Assembly (NCBI GenBank): GCA_019752335.1
Contig: JAIEMJ010000003.1
Span: 241,646-305,645, forward strand
Reading direction: 5' to 3'
Source: Bryobacteraceae bacterium
GTDB lineage: Bacteria; Acidobacteriota; Terriglobia; Bryobacterales; Bryobacteraceae
DNA: 64,000 nt
The translations under genes and the position numbers were made by a program. Positions within the stretch are counted from its first letter, which is position 1. Every line of letters starts with the position of its first letter. Under the pieces are notes generated by a model, which made no database searches, was not told where the DNA came from, and saw only the letters and a list, made by a program, of their open reading frames with translations. Shown piece after piece: positions 27,660-36,276 of this stretch.

Positions 27660-27911
27660 TTGGAGCTGAGCCGCGAAATTGTCGCTATCCTTTTGGTGCT
27701 GGGACTCCTGGGCGCTTGCCTCTACGCCTTGCGCCGCTTCCGTCCGTCTGGCGCGGCCGTGGCGGGGCCTTTACGGGCAACTGGCAAGTTGCGGCTCTCC
27801 GAGAATCTCGTTCTGCATCTCGTCCATTGTGACGGCCAGCCTTGCCTAGTCGCCGAACAGAAAACCAGTTGCGCTCTCGTCATTCTGCCAACGGGAGGAC
27901 GCGCGTGTTAG
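27660..27911 (+). CDS. fliO: Flagellar biosynthesis protein FliO
   Basis: An 83-residue small membrane protein with one N-terminal helix (REIVAILLVLGLLGACLYAL) and a short cytoplasmic beta part (KLRLSENLVLHLVHCDG). It starts at a TTG 10 bp after a strong AGGAAGGAG site. FliO assists assembly of the FliP ring in the export gate. Sequence conservation is low in this family, so placement between fliN and fliP is the main support. It overlaps fliP by 7 bp. Confidence 0.82.
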   Translation: MELSREIVAILLVLGLLGACLYALRRFRPSGAAVAGPLRATGKLRLSENLVLHLVHCDGQPCLVAEQKTSCALVILPTGGRAC

Positions 27912-28558
27912 TTCTGGCCGCGGCCGAGCTGCGGCTAACGACGCCGCTCGAGATTGTTGGCGTACTCTCGCTCCTGGCTCTCTTGCCGGCCGCGCTGGCG
28001 AGCCTGACGCCTTTCTTGCGCATTACTCTGGTTTTGCACTTTCTCCGCCAGGCGCTGGGAACACAAACCGCCCCGTCCAATCCCGTGTTACTGGGACTGG
28101 CGTTATTTCTAACCATGCTGGTGATGCAGCCCGTCACGAAGGAGTTACAGGCCAAGGCCCTAACCCCGTACTCGAAAAGCGAGATTACGCTCTTGCAGGC
28201 ACTCGAGGCTTCGCATGATCCGGTACATCACTTCCTACTTCGTTTCGCGCGGGAAAAAGACATCCAGTTGTTTCTTGAGCTCACCAAAACCGCGGCGCCC
28301 AAGCGGCCGCAGGAAGTCGAGTTACGCGTCTTGATGCCCGCCTACGTCTTATCTGAGTTGCGCACTGGTTTTCAGATCGGCGCTGTGTTATTCCTCCCGT
28401 TCCTGATCATCGACTTGGTCGTCGCCTCGGTGACGCTGTCGATCGGCATGGTGCAGTTGCCGCCGGTGATGGTGGCGGCGCCCTTTAAGATCCTGCTTTT
28501 TGTCCTGGTGGACGGCTGGAACCTGGTGATTGGCTCATTAATGCGGAGCTTCCAATGA
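27905..28558 (+). CDS. fliP: Flagellar export gate protein FliP
   Basis: A 217-residue protein from a GTG preceded by GGGAGGA. The conserved FliP stretch LTPFLRITLVLHFLRQALG and the motif PAYVLSELRTGFQIG are present, with four hydrophobic segments. Five FliP subunits form the core of the export channel with FliQ and FliR. The open frame reaches 27842, but that part is fliO in another frame. Its stop lies inside an ATGA that belongs to a duplicated start region. Confidence 0.93.
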   Translation: MLVLAAAELRLTTPLEIVGVLSLLALLPAALASLTPFLRITLVLHFLRQALGTQTAPSNPVLLGLALFLTMLVMQPVTKELQAKALTPYSKSEITLLQALEASHDPVHHFLLRFAREKDIQLFLELTKTAAPKRPQEVELRVLMPAYVLSELRTGFQIGAVLFLPFLIIDLVVASVTLSIGMVQLPPVMVAAPFKILLFVLVDGWNLVIGSLMRSFQ

Positions 28559-28581
28559 GCGTGCGGAGTTTCCCATGAGCG
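28541..28581 (+). repeat. 20-bp duplication at the fliP/fliQ junction
   Basis: TGCGGAGYTTCCMATGAGCG occurs twice with a period of 20 bp and three mismatches per unit. Each copy contains ATGAGC. The first ATG overlaps the fliP stop and opens an 8-codon frame (MSVRSFP plus stop). The stop of that frame overlaps the second ATG, the fliQ start. Confidence 0.85.
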
Positions 28582-28844
28582 CGCAGATGGGGGCCGAACT
28601 GATCCGGCAGGCACTGTGGACGGCAATGTGGGTGAGCCTGCCGCTGCTGGCGGTGGCGCTGGTCGCGGGAATCGTGATTGGCCTGGTGCAACTGGTGACG
28701 TCGATTCAGGATCCGGGTTTTGGCACCGTGCCGCGCCTGGGCGCGTTCCTGGCGGCGATGGTGGTCTTTCTGCCGTGGATGTTCACGGTGCTGATGAGTT
28801 ACACGACGAAGCTCTTCGAGGACCTGGGCCGCTATGCTCGATGA
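28575..28844 (+). CDS. fliQ: Flagellar export gate protein FliQ
   Basis: An 89-residue, two-helix membrane protein of exact family length. It has LLAVALVAGIVIGLVQLVTS followed by IQDPGFGTVPRLGA, the typical FliQ signature (IQE/DxTL-like). FliQ subunits close the export gate ring. It overlaps fliR by 11 bp and starts at the second copy of a duplicated 20-bp segment. Confidence 0.94.
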   Translation: MSAQMGAELIRQALWTAMWVSLPLLAVALVAGIVIGLVQLVTSIQDPGFGTVPRLGAFLAAMVVFLPWMFTVLMSYTTKLFEDLGRYAR

Positions 28845-29625
28845 AACCAGCCTGCGTCTAACTGGCGAGTTGCGGCCGGTGTGGCCCTTGGTGAGCGCCT
28901 TTCTGGTGTGCCTGGCGCGGATCGGCGGCATGTTCGTCTTTTTCCCCTGGCCGGGGGCCCGGACGGCGCCGCCGTTGCCGCGTGTCTTTCTCACCGTGGC
29001 GCTGTCGGTGTCGCTGGCGCCGCGCGTGGCGGGATCTGGCACGCCACCCGCTTTCCTGCCGGGCATCCTGCTCGCCGAAGCGGCCTTGGGCTTCAGCGCC
29101 GGACTGGTTCTGCTCTTCCTCATGGAGGCGCTCTCCTTTGGTGGCCACCTGATCGGCACGCAAGCGGGCTTCAGCTACGCCTCGTCGATTGACCCCTCCA
29201 CCGAAGCCGACTCCACCGTCATCCCGGTTCTTTTGCAGTGGCTGGGCAATGTCCTGTTCTTCGCCGCCGGCTTTGATCGTTGGCTGATGCGGGCCATGGT
29301 GCAGAGCCTGGAAGCGATTCCGCCGGGCGCCTGGCAACTGACGCCGGGGGCCTTTGAGCTGGTGACCCGGCTGCTGAGTTCGGCGCTCGAGACCGGCGTG
29401 CGGCTGGCTCTCCCGGTGGCCGGCTTTCTCCTGCTGGTGGACCTGACGCTCGCCGTCGTGGGACGTCTGAATGCGCAGTTCCCGTTGTTGAACATCGCCT
29501 TTCCGCTGAAGACCGGCCTGGCCGCGCTGGCCTTGGGCGCCACCGCCGGACTGGTGCCGGCCGCCTACGCGAAGCTGATGGAACTGGCGGGCGAAGCTTT
29601 GGGAGGCGTGTTGCGCTGGCCGTAA
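28834..29625 (+). CDS. fliR: Flagellar export gate protein FliR
   Basis: A 263-residue polytopic protein of normal length with about six hydrophobic segments. Recognisable stretches are FLVCLARIGGMFVFFPWPG, GFSAGLVLLFLMEAL and FPLKTGLAALALG. FliR is the single-copy partner of FliP and FliQ in the export gate. It starts inside fliQ and is 16 bp upstream of flhB. Confidence 0.93.
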   Translation: MLDETSLRLTGELRPVWPLVSAFLVCLARIGGMFVFFPWPGARTAPPLPRVFLTVALSVSLAPRVAGSGTPPAFLPGILLAEAALGFSAGLVLLFLMEALSFGGHLIGTQAGFSYASSIDPSTEADSTVIPVLLQWLGNVLFFAAGFDRWLMRAMVQSLEAIPPGAWQLTPGAFELVTRLLSSALETGVRLALPVAGFLLLVDLTLAVVGRLNAQFPLLNIAFPLKTGLAALALGATAGLVPAAYAKLMELAGEALGGVLRWP

Positions 29626-29641
29626 GGCGCAACGAAGATCG

Positions 29642-30706
29642 ATGCCGCAACCGGGCCAGACCGAAAAAGCGACCCCCCAACGCCTCAAGAAGGCGCGCGA
29701 GGAAGGCCGCTTCGTCAGCAGCCGGGACTTCGTTTCGTCCCTCGAATTTCTGGCCGCGGTTTATGTCATCCAACACTTCGGCCCGGGCTGGTTTGCGCAC
29801 CTGCGCCCACGGGCCAGCCACTGGATCGACCTCGCGTTCCGGCTGCCGGAACTGACGCCGAACCAACTGGCGTTGCTGGGCCGGGAGGCGATTCTCTTCG
29901 ATCTGGGCCCGGTTTGGATGGCGGGTCTGGGGGTGGTTGCCGTGGCGCTTTCGGCGCAGATGGCCACCACGCAATTCGGCTTTGCCACGGGCAATCTAGC
30001 GCCCAAACTCAACCGCCTCAATCCGGCCAGCCGCCTGAAGGAGTACCCGGCACAGGCGATGCGCCAATTGGGCCAGGCGCTGCTGGTGCTGCTGCTGGCC
30101 GGTCTGGCGCTCTATGCCCTGGCCATGAACCACTACCCGGTGATCCTGAGTTGGGGGCGCGGTGGCGTCGCTTCTGGCTTCCTGGGTCTATCGCGGGCGG
30201 CGGGCGATTTGCTCCAGCAGGGCGCAATCGTCTTCGCGGTGCTGGGCGTGGTTGATGTGGCGCGAGCCTATCGCAAGTACCATGCCGATCTGCGCATGTC
30301 GAAACAGGAGATCAAGGAAGAGATGAAGGACGCCGAGGGCAGCCCCGAGGTGAAGCGCAAGCTGCGCCGGCTGCAACGCGAGCGTTCGCGCCGCCGCATG
30401 ATGGCCGACGTCGAGAAGGCCACGGCGATCATCACGAATCCCACCCACTATGCTGTCGCGATTCGCTTTGACCTGGACTCGATGGCCGCGCCCAAGGTCG
30501 TCGGCAAGGGCAAGAACTACCTGGCGCGCCGCATCCGCGAGCGGGCCACGGCCAAAGGAGTTCCGATTGTCGAGAACCCGCCCCTGGCGCGCGCCCTGTA
30601 TGCGTCGGTCGCTATTGGGCAGGAGATCCCGGCGCACCTATACAAGGCGGTGGCCGAGATTCTCGCCTACATCTACCGGCTGATGGGAGGCAAGCTGCCG
30701 CGGTAA
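29642..30706 (+). CDS. flhB: Flagellar export switch protein FlhB
   Basis: A 354-residue protein of standard length. It starts with the family's conserved N-terminus (ATPQRLKKAREEG-like), has four membrane segments and a cytoplasmic domain with the autocleavage site N266-P-T-H269. Cleavage after Asn switches export from hook to filament substrates, together with FliK, encoded upstream in the same cluster. All elements look functional. Confidence 0.96.
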   Translation: MPQPGQTEKATPQRLKKAREEGRFVSSRDFVSSLEFLAAVYVIQHFGPGWFAHLRPRASHWIDLAFRLPELTPNQLALLGREAILFDLGPVWMAGLGVVAVALSAQMATTQFGFATGNLAPKLNRLNPASRLKEYPAQAMRQLGQALLVLLLAGLALYALAMNHYPVILSWGRGGVASGFLGLSRAAGDLLQQGAIVFAVLGVVDVARAYRKYHADLRMSKQEIKEEMKDAEGSPEVKRKLRRLQRERSRRRMMADVEKATAIITNPTHYAVAIRFDLDSMAAPKVVGKGKNYLARRIRERATAKGVPIVENPPLARALYASVAIGQEIPAHLYKAVAEILAYIYRLMGGKLPR

Positions 30707-30722
30707 GCGGCGCGCCCTGCCC

Positions 30723-32831
30723 ATGGCCGCCAACACCCTCAAGACTCCGCTGCCTGCCATGAGTTGGCGCGAAGCGGCCATTCCCCTGGCCGTGCTAGGC
30801 ATCGTGCTCGCGATGATTGTGCCCCTGCCCGCCCTCGTGGTGGATCTGCTGATCAGCGCCAACATCTCGGTCTCGGTGGTGGTGCTGATGGTGGCGATGT
30901 ACATTCGCCGGCCTGCCGAGTTCAGCCTCTTTCCGACGACGCTGCTCTTGCTCACGCTCTTCCGCCTCGCCCTCAATGTGTCTTCTTCGCGCCTGATCCT
31001 GATGAACGGCAATCGCGGTACGGCCGCGGCGGGCGGCGTGATTGAGGCCTTCGGGAACTTCGTCGTGGGGGGCAACTTCGTCATTGGGCTGGTGATTTTT
31101 CTGGTGCTGATCGCCATCCAGTACGTCGTCATCAACCACGGCGCGGTGCGCATCTCAGAGGTGACGGCGCGCTTTACCCTCGACGCCTTGCCGGGCAAGC
31201 AGATGTCGATTGACTCGGACCTGAGCGCTGGCCTGATCGATGAGACCGAGGCCCGGCAGCGGCGCAAGCAATTGACGGCGGAGGCCGAGTTCTACGGCTC
31301 GATGGACGGCGCGTCGCGCTTCACGCAGCGTGACGCGGTAGCCAGCATCCTGATCACGCTGATCAACATTGTGGCCGGCTTCCTGATTGGCGTGCTGCAG
31401 TTGGACATGGAACTGGTGCGCGCCCTGAAGACGTACACGGTGCTTACCATCGGCGACGGCCTGGTGACGGTGATTCCGGCGCTGATGGTGTCGGTGTCGG
31501 GCGGCCTCATTGTGACGCGCGCGTCGGGCGAACTCGAACTGGGCGAGCAGTTCGAACAGCAGTTGCTCTCGAATGAGCAACCGCTGTGGCTCGCGAGCGG
31601 CATTCTGCTGGCGATGGCGGCCTTTCCGGGCCTGCCGAAGATTCCCTTTATCCTGCTGGGCGGCGGACTGGGGGCCATCGCCTGGCAACTGCGGCAAAAG
31701 AATGCCGCTGCCCAGGATTTGGCGGCGCAACCGAAGGAAGCGGCCGCCGGGGCGAAGGAGACGGCAAAGGAAAGCATCGAGCAATTGCTGAAGGTGGAGC
31801 CGCTCGCCGTCGAGGTCGGGCTGGGGCTGGTGCGGTTGGTGGAAGGCGGCGCGAACTCGCCGCTCTTGCGCCGGATTGGTGGCATCCGCCGCCAACTGGC
31901 CAGCGACCTGGGCTACCTGCTGCCGCCGGTGCGGGTCACCGACAATCTGGGTTTGCGCTCGCGCGAGTACGTCGTGCTGCTGAAGGGTACGGAGATTGCA
32001 CGCTTCGAACTGCCGGCGGGCATGGATTTGGCCATTGCCAGCACTACTGGCGCCAGTGCCACCGCAGGAATCGAGCGCGAGACGAGTGCGCCCGCGCCGG
32101 CCGGTGGACTGCCCACGCGCGATCCGGCGTTCGGCATGGCCGCCTGGTGGATCCCCACTGCGCAGACTGACGCCGCGCGCGCCGCGGGCTTCACCGTGGT
32201 GGACGCGGTGAGTGTGATGGGCACGCACCTCGGCGAGTTGATTCGCCGCTACGCGCATGAGCTCTTCTCGCGGCAGGACGTGAAGGCCTTGCTTGATCGG
32301 GTCAACCTCGACAATCCGAAGGCGGTCGAGGATTTGGTCCCCAAATTGCTACCCATGTCTACGGTGCAGAAGGTTTTACAGAATTTACTACGGGAGCGCG
32401 TTTCGATCCGGGACGCCAGTTCCATTTTGGAAGCTTTGGGCGAGGCGGCGAATGCAACCCGGAACACGGTGCTGTTGACGGAGTACGTACGGCAGACGTT
32501 GCGCCGCACGGTGGTAAAGCCGTATCTGACGCCCAAGAATGAATTGCCTGCCTGGATGTTCGAGCCCAGCGCTGAGCAGATGCTGGAGAGCGCGGTGGAG
32601 CATGGCGAGCAGAACAGCCATTTGAATCTGCCGCCGCAGCGCATTCGCGAATTGCTGGAGCGGTTGACGCGCGTGGCGCCGAGTCCGGATGTGCCGGTGG
32701 TGGTGCTGGTGAGCGCGCAGGTGCGGTTCTTTGTCCGGCAGATGACCGAGGCCTTGCCGGGGCAATTCGTCTTTTTGTCGCATGCCGAGATTCCTTCCGG
32801 CGTGCAGGTAATCGGTTTGGGGACGTTGTAG
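30723..32831 (+). CDS. flhA: Flagellar export protein FlhA
   Basis: A 702-residue protein. The N-terminal membrane half holds the FHIPEP-family signature region (RPAEFSLFPTTLLLLTLFRLALN) and the GSMDGASRFTQRDAVAS loop. The C-terminal cytosolic domain ends RELLERLTRVAPSPDVPVVV. FlhA forms the nonameric ring that docks chaperone-substrate complexes and uses proton motive force. A poorly conserved stretch at about residues 335-350 (AAAQDLAAQPKEAAAGA-like) is the usual linker. Confidence 0.96.
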   Translation: MAANTLKTPLPAMSWREAAIPLAVLGIVLAMIVPLPALVVDLLISANISVSVVVLMVAMYIRRPAEFSLFPTTLLLLTLFRLALNVSSSRLILMNGNRGTAAAGGVIEAFGNFVVGGNFVIGLVIFLVLIAIQYVVINHGAVRISEVTARFTLDALPGKQMSIDSDLSAGLIDETEARQRRKQLTAEAEFYGSMDGASRFTQRDAVASILITLINIVAGFLIGVLQLDMELVRALKTYTVLTIGDGLVTVIPALMVSVSGGLIVTRASGELELGEQFEQQLLSNEQPLWLASGILLAMAAFPGLPKIPFILLGGGLGAIAWQLRQKNAAAQDLAAQPKEAAAGAKETAKESIEQLLKVEPLAVEVGLGLVRLVEGGANSPLLRRIGGIRRQLASDLGYLLPPVRVTDNLGLRSREYVVLLKGTEIARFELPAGMDLAIASTTGASATAGIERETSAPAPAGGLPTRDPAFGMAAWWIPTAQTDAARAAGFTVVDAVSVMGTHLGELIRRYAHELFSRQDVKALLDRVNLDNPKAVEDLVPKLLPMSTVQKVLQNLLRERVSIRDASSILEALGEAANATRNTVLLTEYVRQTLRRTVVKPYLTPKNELPAWMFEPSAEQMLESAVEHGEQNSHLNLPPQRIRELLERLTRVAPSPDVPVVVLVSAQVRFFVRQMTEALPGQFVFLSHAEIPSGVQVIGLGTL

Positions 32832-32847
32832 GAAGGGCAGGGCAGGT

Positions 32848-34155
32848 ATGCGCATTAAGTCTTACTTTTCGGGAACCGTCGAAGCGGCCATGGAGTTGGC
32901 CCGGCGGGAATTGGGCGAGGACGCCGTCATTTTGAACTCCCGCCCCGCGCCGGCCGAGGCGCGCCACTTGGGTGCCTATGAGGTGGTCTTCGGCGTGGAC
33001 GAGACGATCGTCCCCGCCGTGGGCCACACGGCATCCGCCAAACCGCCAACACCGAGGCCGGAGAAGGGACACCGTTTTGAGATCCTGGAAGGGGAGATTG
33101 TCGCGCTGCGTAACGAGCTGCGCAGAATTGAACTAGGCAAACCGGCCCTCGGCAAACCGGAGCTCGGCAAACTGTCACGCGGCCAACTGGCCGAACCCGG
33201 ACCTACCGGCGAGGACCTCGTCAATTTCCTGATCGGGCGCGAGCTACCGGCCGGCGCAGCCCGCGAACTGGTGCGGCGGGCCCGCGTACAGGAACGGGCG
33301 CGGACCCCCGCCAGCCCCACCTGGCACGATGCGCCCCGGACGTCCCTTCCCGGAGGCCTCTTTGCGCCGGCCACGGGCGTCTTCACGGGACATCCAGGCG
33401 TGCTGGCGACCACGTTTAGCGACGAGAGTCCGCTGGCCGCCGCCGTGCTCGATGAGTTCTCCGTGATCCTGCGGTGTGACCCGGCGCTGGGCCGTGGCCT
33501 GGCCGGGCCTAAGGTGGTGGCCCTGGTGGGCCCCGCGGGCGCGGGCAAGACGACAACGCTGGTGAAGCTGGCGGCCCAGTATGGCTTGCGTGGACGCCGG
33601 CCGGCGCACGTAATCTCCACCGACACGGTGCGCATCGGGGCCGCTGAGCAACTGCGCTCCTACGCGGCGATTCTGGGCGTCGGCTTCGACCTGGCGGAGA
33701 CTGCGGTCGCCCTGGGCCAACTGCTGAACGAGCACACGCAGAAAGAACTGATCCTGATCGACACGCCGGGACTGGGCCCCGGCCAGATGCACGACGGCGC
33801 GGCGCTGGCGCGTTTCCTGGCGAACGACCCCCGGGTGGACTGCCACCTGGTGCTGCCCGCGAATCTCAAGCCCACCGACGCGGCTTGCTTGCTCGAGCGT
33901 TACTACCCCTACGGCGCCCGCAAAGTGATTCTGACGCGGCTGGACGAGACCGAAGCGCTTGGCGGGGTCTTGCTGGCCCTCGACGAATGCGAAGCCGCGG
34001 TGTCATTCCTAACGATGGGGCAGACCATCCCCGAGGACCTCGAACCGGCCACCGTGGCGCGCTTGCTGGATCTGTTGGTGGGTGACCCGCCGATGGGCAA
34101 CTTCCTGCCGCGGGCCGAGTCCTTTACCAGGTCGAGCGCACAGGTGGGGGCATAG
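32848..34155 (+). CDS. flhF: Flagellar placement GTPase FlhF
   Basis: A 435-residue SRP-type GTPase. The N-terminal B domain starts MRIKSYFSGTVEAAMELARRELG, of FlhF type. The NG domain has the P-loop G228-PAGAGKTT, the STDTVRIGAAEQLRSYA motif and IDTPGLGPGQ. FlhF sets polar position and number of flagella. No FlhG/MinD partner gene follows; fliA does. A pentapeptide repeat lies in the linker. Confidence 0.92.
   Translation: MRIKSYFSGTVEAAMELARRELGEDAVILNSRPAPAEARHLGAYEVVFGVDETIVPAVGHTASAKPPTPRPEKGHRFEILEGEIVALRNELRRIELGKPALGKPELGKLSRGQLAEPGPTGEDLVNFLIGRELPAGAARELVRRARVQERARTPASPTWHDAPRTSLPGGLFAPATGVFTGHPGVLATTFSDESPLAAAVLDEFSVILRCDPALGRGLAGPKVVALVGPAGAGKTTTLVKLAAQYGLRGRRPAHVISTDTVRIGAAEQLRSYAAILGVGFDLAETAVALGQLLNEHTQKELILIDTPGLGPGQMHDGAALARFLANDPRVDCHLVLPANLKPTDAACLLERYYPYGARKVILTRLDETEALGGVLLALDECEAAVSFLTMGQTIPEDLEPATVARLLDLLVGDPPMGNFLPRAESFTRSSAQVGA
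33133..33177 (+). repeat. 15-bp tandem repeat in flhF
   Basis: Three imperfect units (CTAGGCAAACCGGCC, CTCGGCAAACCGGAG, CTCGGCAAACTGTCA) encode LGKPA-LGKPE-LGKLS in the flexible linker before the NG domain. Confidence 0.88.
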
Positions 34156-34160
34156 GCGAG

Positions 34161-35027
34161 ATGGCCAGAGGCTTGGGACGTTATACGGAAGAGTTGGAAT
34201 TGGAGGCCATGGTGCTCGACTTGCCTGCCCGGGAACAAACCGACCGGGAAGAAACCGGAGCCGCGACCGCGGCCTCCCTCACAGAGACCGAACCTTGGGT
34301 GTTGACGCCCGCCGAACGCGAACGCCGCATTCTGGAGCATCTGCCCCAAGTACGGTTGATCGCGCGCCGCATCCATGAGCGGCTGCCGGAGAGCGTCAGC
34401 ATTGATGACCTGATCTCCACCGGCATTGTCGGCCTGATCTCCGCGATTGACCGGTTTGACCCGATCCACCAGGTGAAGCTCAAGACCTACGCCGAGTACA
34501 AGATCCGCGGCGCGATTCTGGACAGCCTGCGCGGGCTCGACTGGGCCCCCCGGCAGCAGCGCAAACGGGCCAAGCAAATTGAAGCGGCCATCGCGGTGGC
34601 GGAACAACGTTTGAAGCGCGCTCCCACCGAGGATGAGATCGCCGCGCAGTTAGGCCTCTCGATGACCGAGTATCACGAGTGGCTGGTGGACATTCGCGGT
34701 GTGAATCTGGGCAGCCTGGAAGCCAGTTCGGGCGACGAGGATGGCCGCGACTTGCTCAAGTACATCTCAGACAAGGAAGAGAACTGGCCCTCGCGCCTGG
34801 TGGAGCGGGCCGAACTGGAGCGCCTGCTGGTGGAGGCGATTGACCGCATGCCGCCCATCGAAAAAACTGTGTTGAGCCTCTATTACCAGGAGGAATTAAC
34901 CCTGCGCGAAATCGCCAAAATGGTGAACTTGCACGAGTCGCGCATCTCGCAGTTGAAGTCGCAGGCGCTGCTGCGGCTGCGCACTTATCTCGAAAAGTGC
35001 TGGCCGATGAAGCGCGGACAGGTGTAG
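34161..35027 (+). CDS. fliA: Flagellar sigma factor FliA (sigma-28)
   Basis: A 288-residue sigma-70 family protein with regions 2, 3 and 4. Region 2 has SIDDLISTGIVGLISAIDRFD and KLKTYAEYKIRGAILDSLRGLDW in order; region 4 has LTLREIAKMVNLHESRISQLKSQAL. It directs RNA polymerase to late flagellar promoters and is normally held by FlgM, whose gene I do not see here. The N-terminal about 50 residues are poorly conserved. It is 5 bp after flhF. Confidence 0.93.
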   Translation: MARGLGRYTEELELEAMVLDLPAREQTDREETGAATAASLTETEPWVLTPAERERRILEHLPQVRLIARRIHERLPESVSIDDLISTGIVGLISAIDRFDPIHQVKLKTYAEYKIRGAILDSLRGLDWAPRQQRKRAKQIEAAIAVAEQRLKRAPTEDEIAAQLGLSMTEYHEWLVDIRGVNLGSLEASSGDEDGRDLLKYISDKEENWPSRLVERAELERLLVEAIDRMPPIEKTVLSLYYQEELTLREIAKMVNLHESRISQLKSQALLRLRTYLEKCWPMKRGQV

Positions 35028-35030
35028 CCG

Positions 35031-35894
35031 ATGGCGGACCGCCGGGGCTGGCTCTTCGAACAATTCGCGCGAAAGTTAGCCGAGTGCGCCGAGGGCATGC
35101 TCGGCGCGCCGGTGACTGCGTCGCTCGCCGCCGGCCCCCCCGAAGAACTTGCGGCCCCCCTCGTCTGGGAGCAAGGTTTTGACCTGGGCGACGGCTGCCA
35201 AATGACGGTGGCGGCGCCCGAGTCCGCGTGGGACAAGATTGGCGGCGAGGCGCTCAAGGCGGCTGGGGTCGATGAACTCGACCCCGATAGCGTTCGCGGC
35301 ACCTACCTCGAAATCCTGAGCCAAACGCTCTCGAGCGTAGCTTCGGAGATCGGCGGGGTCCTGTCGCGCAACGTGTCGCCGGTGGACGGCCGCGAAGCGC
35401 CTTACGCGGCGTCGGCCATGTCGCAGGCCGTGGCCTTGACGCTCAACGGCGAGACGGTGACATTGCAGGTGGGGGCGGACGCGCGGCTGGTTGCGGCGCT
35501 CGAAGCAAGGCCGCCTGCCGCCTCGTCACCAGCCACCGGCCAGTCAGATGCAGGCCGGCCGGATGCAGGCCGGCCAACGCTGAGCCAGGAACTCGACCAG
35601 GAGCACAGCGAGCGCCAGGATTTGCTCAACGGCTCGAAGACGCTCGACCTTCTGCTCGACGTCGAGCTACCGGTGAGCGTCAGCTTCGGCCGCGCCAGCG
35701 TCCCCTTGAAGGACGTGCTCAAGCTCACCTCCGGCTCTATCGTCGAACTCAATCGCGGCGTGACGGATCCGGTGGAACTGATCGTCAATAACTGCGTCAT
35801 TGCGCGCGGCGAGGTGGTGGTGGTGGAAGGCAATTATGGCGTGCGCATTCAGCAGATCATCAGCGCGCGCGAGCGGTTAAGGACGTTGAACTAA
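35031..35894 (+). CDS. FliN/FliY-like motor switch protein with long N-terminal domain
   Basis: The 287-residue protein ends in an 80-residue SpoA domain (LDLLLDVELPVSVSFGRASV, LTSGSIVELNRG, IARGEVVVVEGNYGVRI in order), the FliN fold. The N-terminal 160 residues are alpha/beta and may be a CheC/CheX-like or FliM-middle-like domain, as in FliY; the phosphatase D/S-x3-E-x2-N signature is not obvious. A linker with DAGRP repeats joins them. With FliN at 27384 this makes two SpoA proteins, while FliM is not encoded in the window. Confidence 0.8.
   Translation: MADRRGWLFEQFARKLAECAEGMLGAPVTASLAAGPPEELAAPLVWEQGFDLGDGCQMTVAAPESAWDKIGGEALKAAGVDELDPDSVRGTYLEILSQTLSSVASEIGGVLSRNVSPVDGREAPYAASAMSQAVALTLNGETVTLQVGADARLVAALEARPPAASSPATGQSDAGRPDAGRPTLSQELDQEHSERQDLLNGSKTLDLLLDVELPVSVSFGRASVPLKDVLKLTSGSIVELNRGVTDPVELIVNNCVIARGEVVVVEGNYGVRIQQIISARERLRTLN
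35547..35576 (+). repeat. 15-bp tandem duplication in the fliN/Y-like gene
   Basis: Two copies of GATGCAGGCCGGCCR, differing only in the last base, encode DAGRP-DAGRP in the linker before the SpoA domain. Confidence 0.9.
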
Positions 35895-35895
35895 C

Positions 35896-36276
35896 ATGCA
35901 AACGACGATGGCATTGGCCGGCTTTGTGGCGCTCCTGGCGCTGGTGGCGGCGGCTCTCGCGGCTTGGCTCACCGGCCGCCTGACGGATCGCGTGGGACAA
36001 CTGGAACGCAAAGCGGCGGCGCTCGCCGAGGAGTGCCGCATGCTGCACTGCAAGCTCGAGCAGGCGGCCGACACGCCTCAGGAGATTCCGGCTGGCAGTT
36101 TTGACACCGGGATGAACCTCAGCAAGCGGGTGCAGATCCTACGCCTGCACCGGCGCGGCGAAACAGCCACGCACATTGCGAGCGTGCTGAGCCTGCCACT
36201 AGCCCAGGTGGAATTGGTGCTGAAGCTGCAACGCCAGGCGGCGGAAGCCGGCCCCTACACTAATGCGAACGAATGA
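35896..36276 (+). CDS. Small membrane protein with HTH-like C-terminus, flagellar operon end
   Basis: A 126-residue protein with one N-terminal membrane helix (LAGFVALLALVAAALAAWL), then a coiled coil (QLERKAAALAEECRMLHCKLEQ). The C-terminus resembles a helix-turn-helix (RVQILRLHRRGETATHIASV). This layout resembles DUF2802/DUF6115-type proteins often found in flagellar operons, but the family match is from memory of layout only. It starts 1 bp after the fliN/Y-like gene and overlaps the convergent cytochrome gene by 17 bp. Confidence 0.7.
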   Translation: MQTTMALAGFVALLALVAAALAAWLTGRLTDRVGQLERKAAALAEECRMLHCKLEQAADTPQEIPAGSFDTGMNLSKRVQILRLHRRGETATHIASVLSLPLAQVELVLKLQRQAAEAGPYTNANE

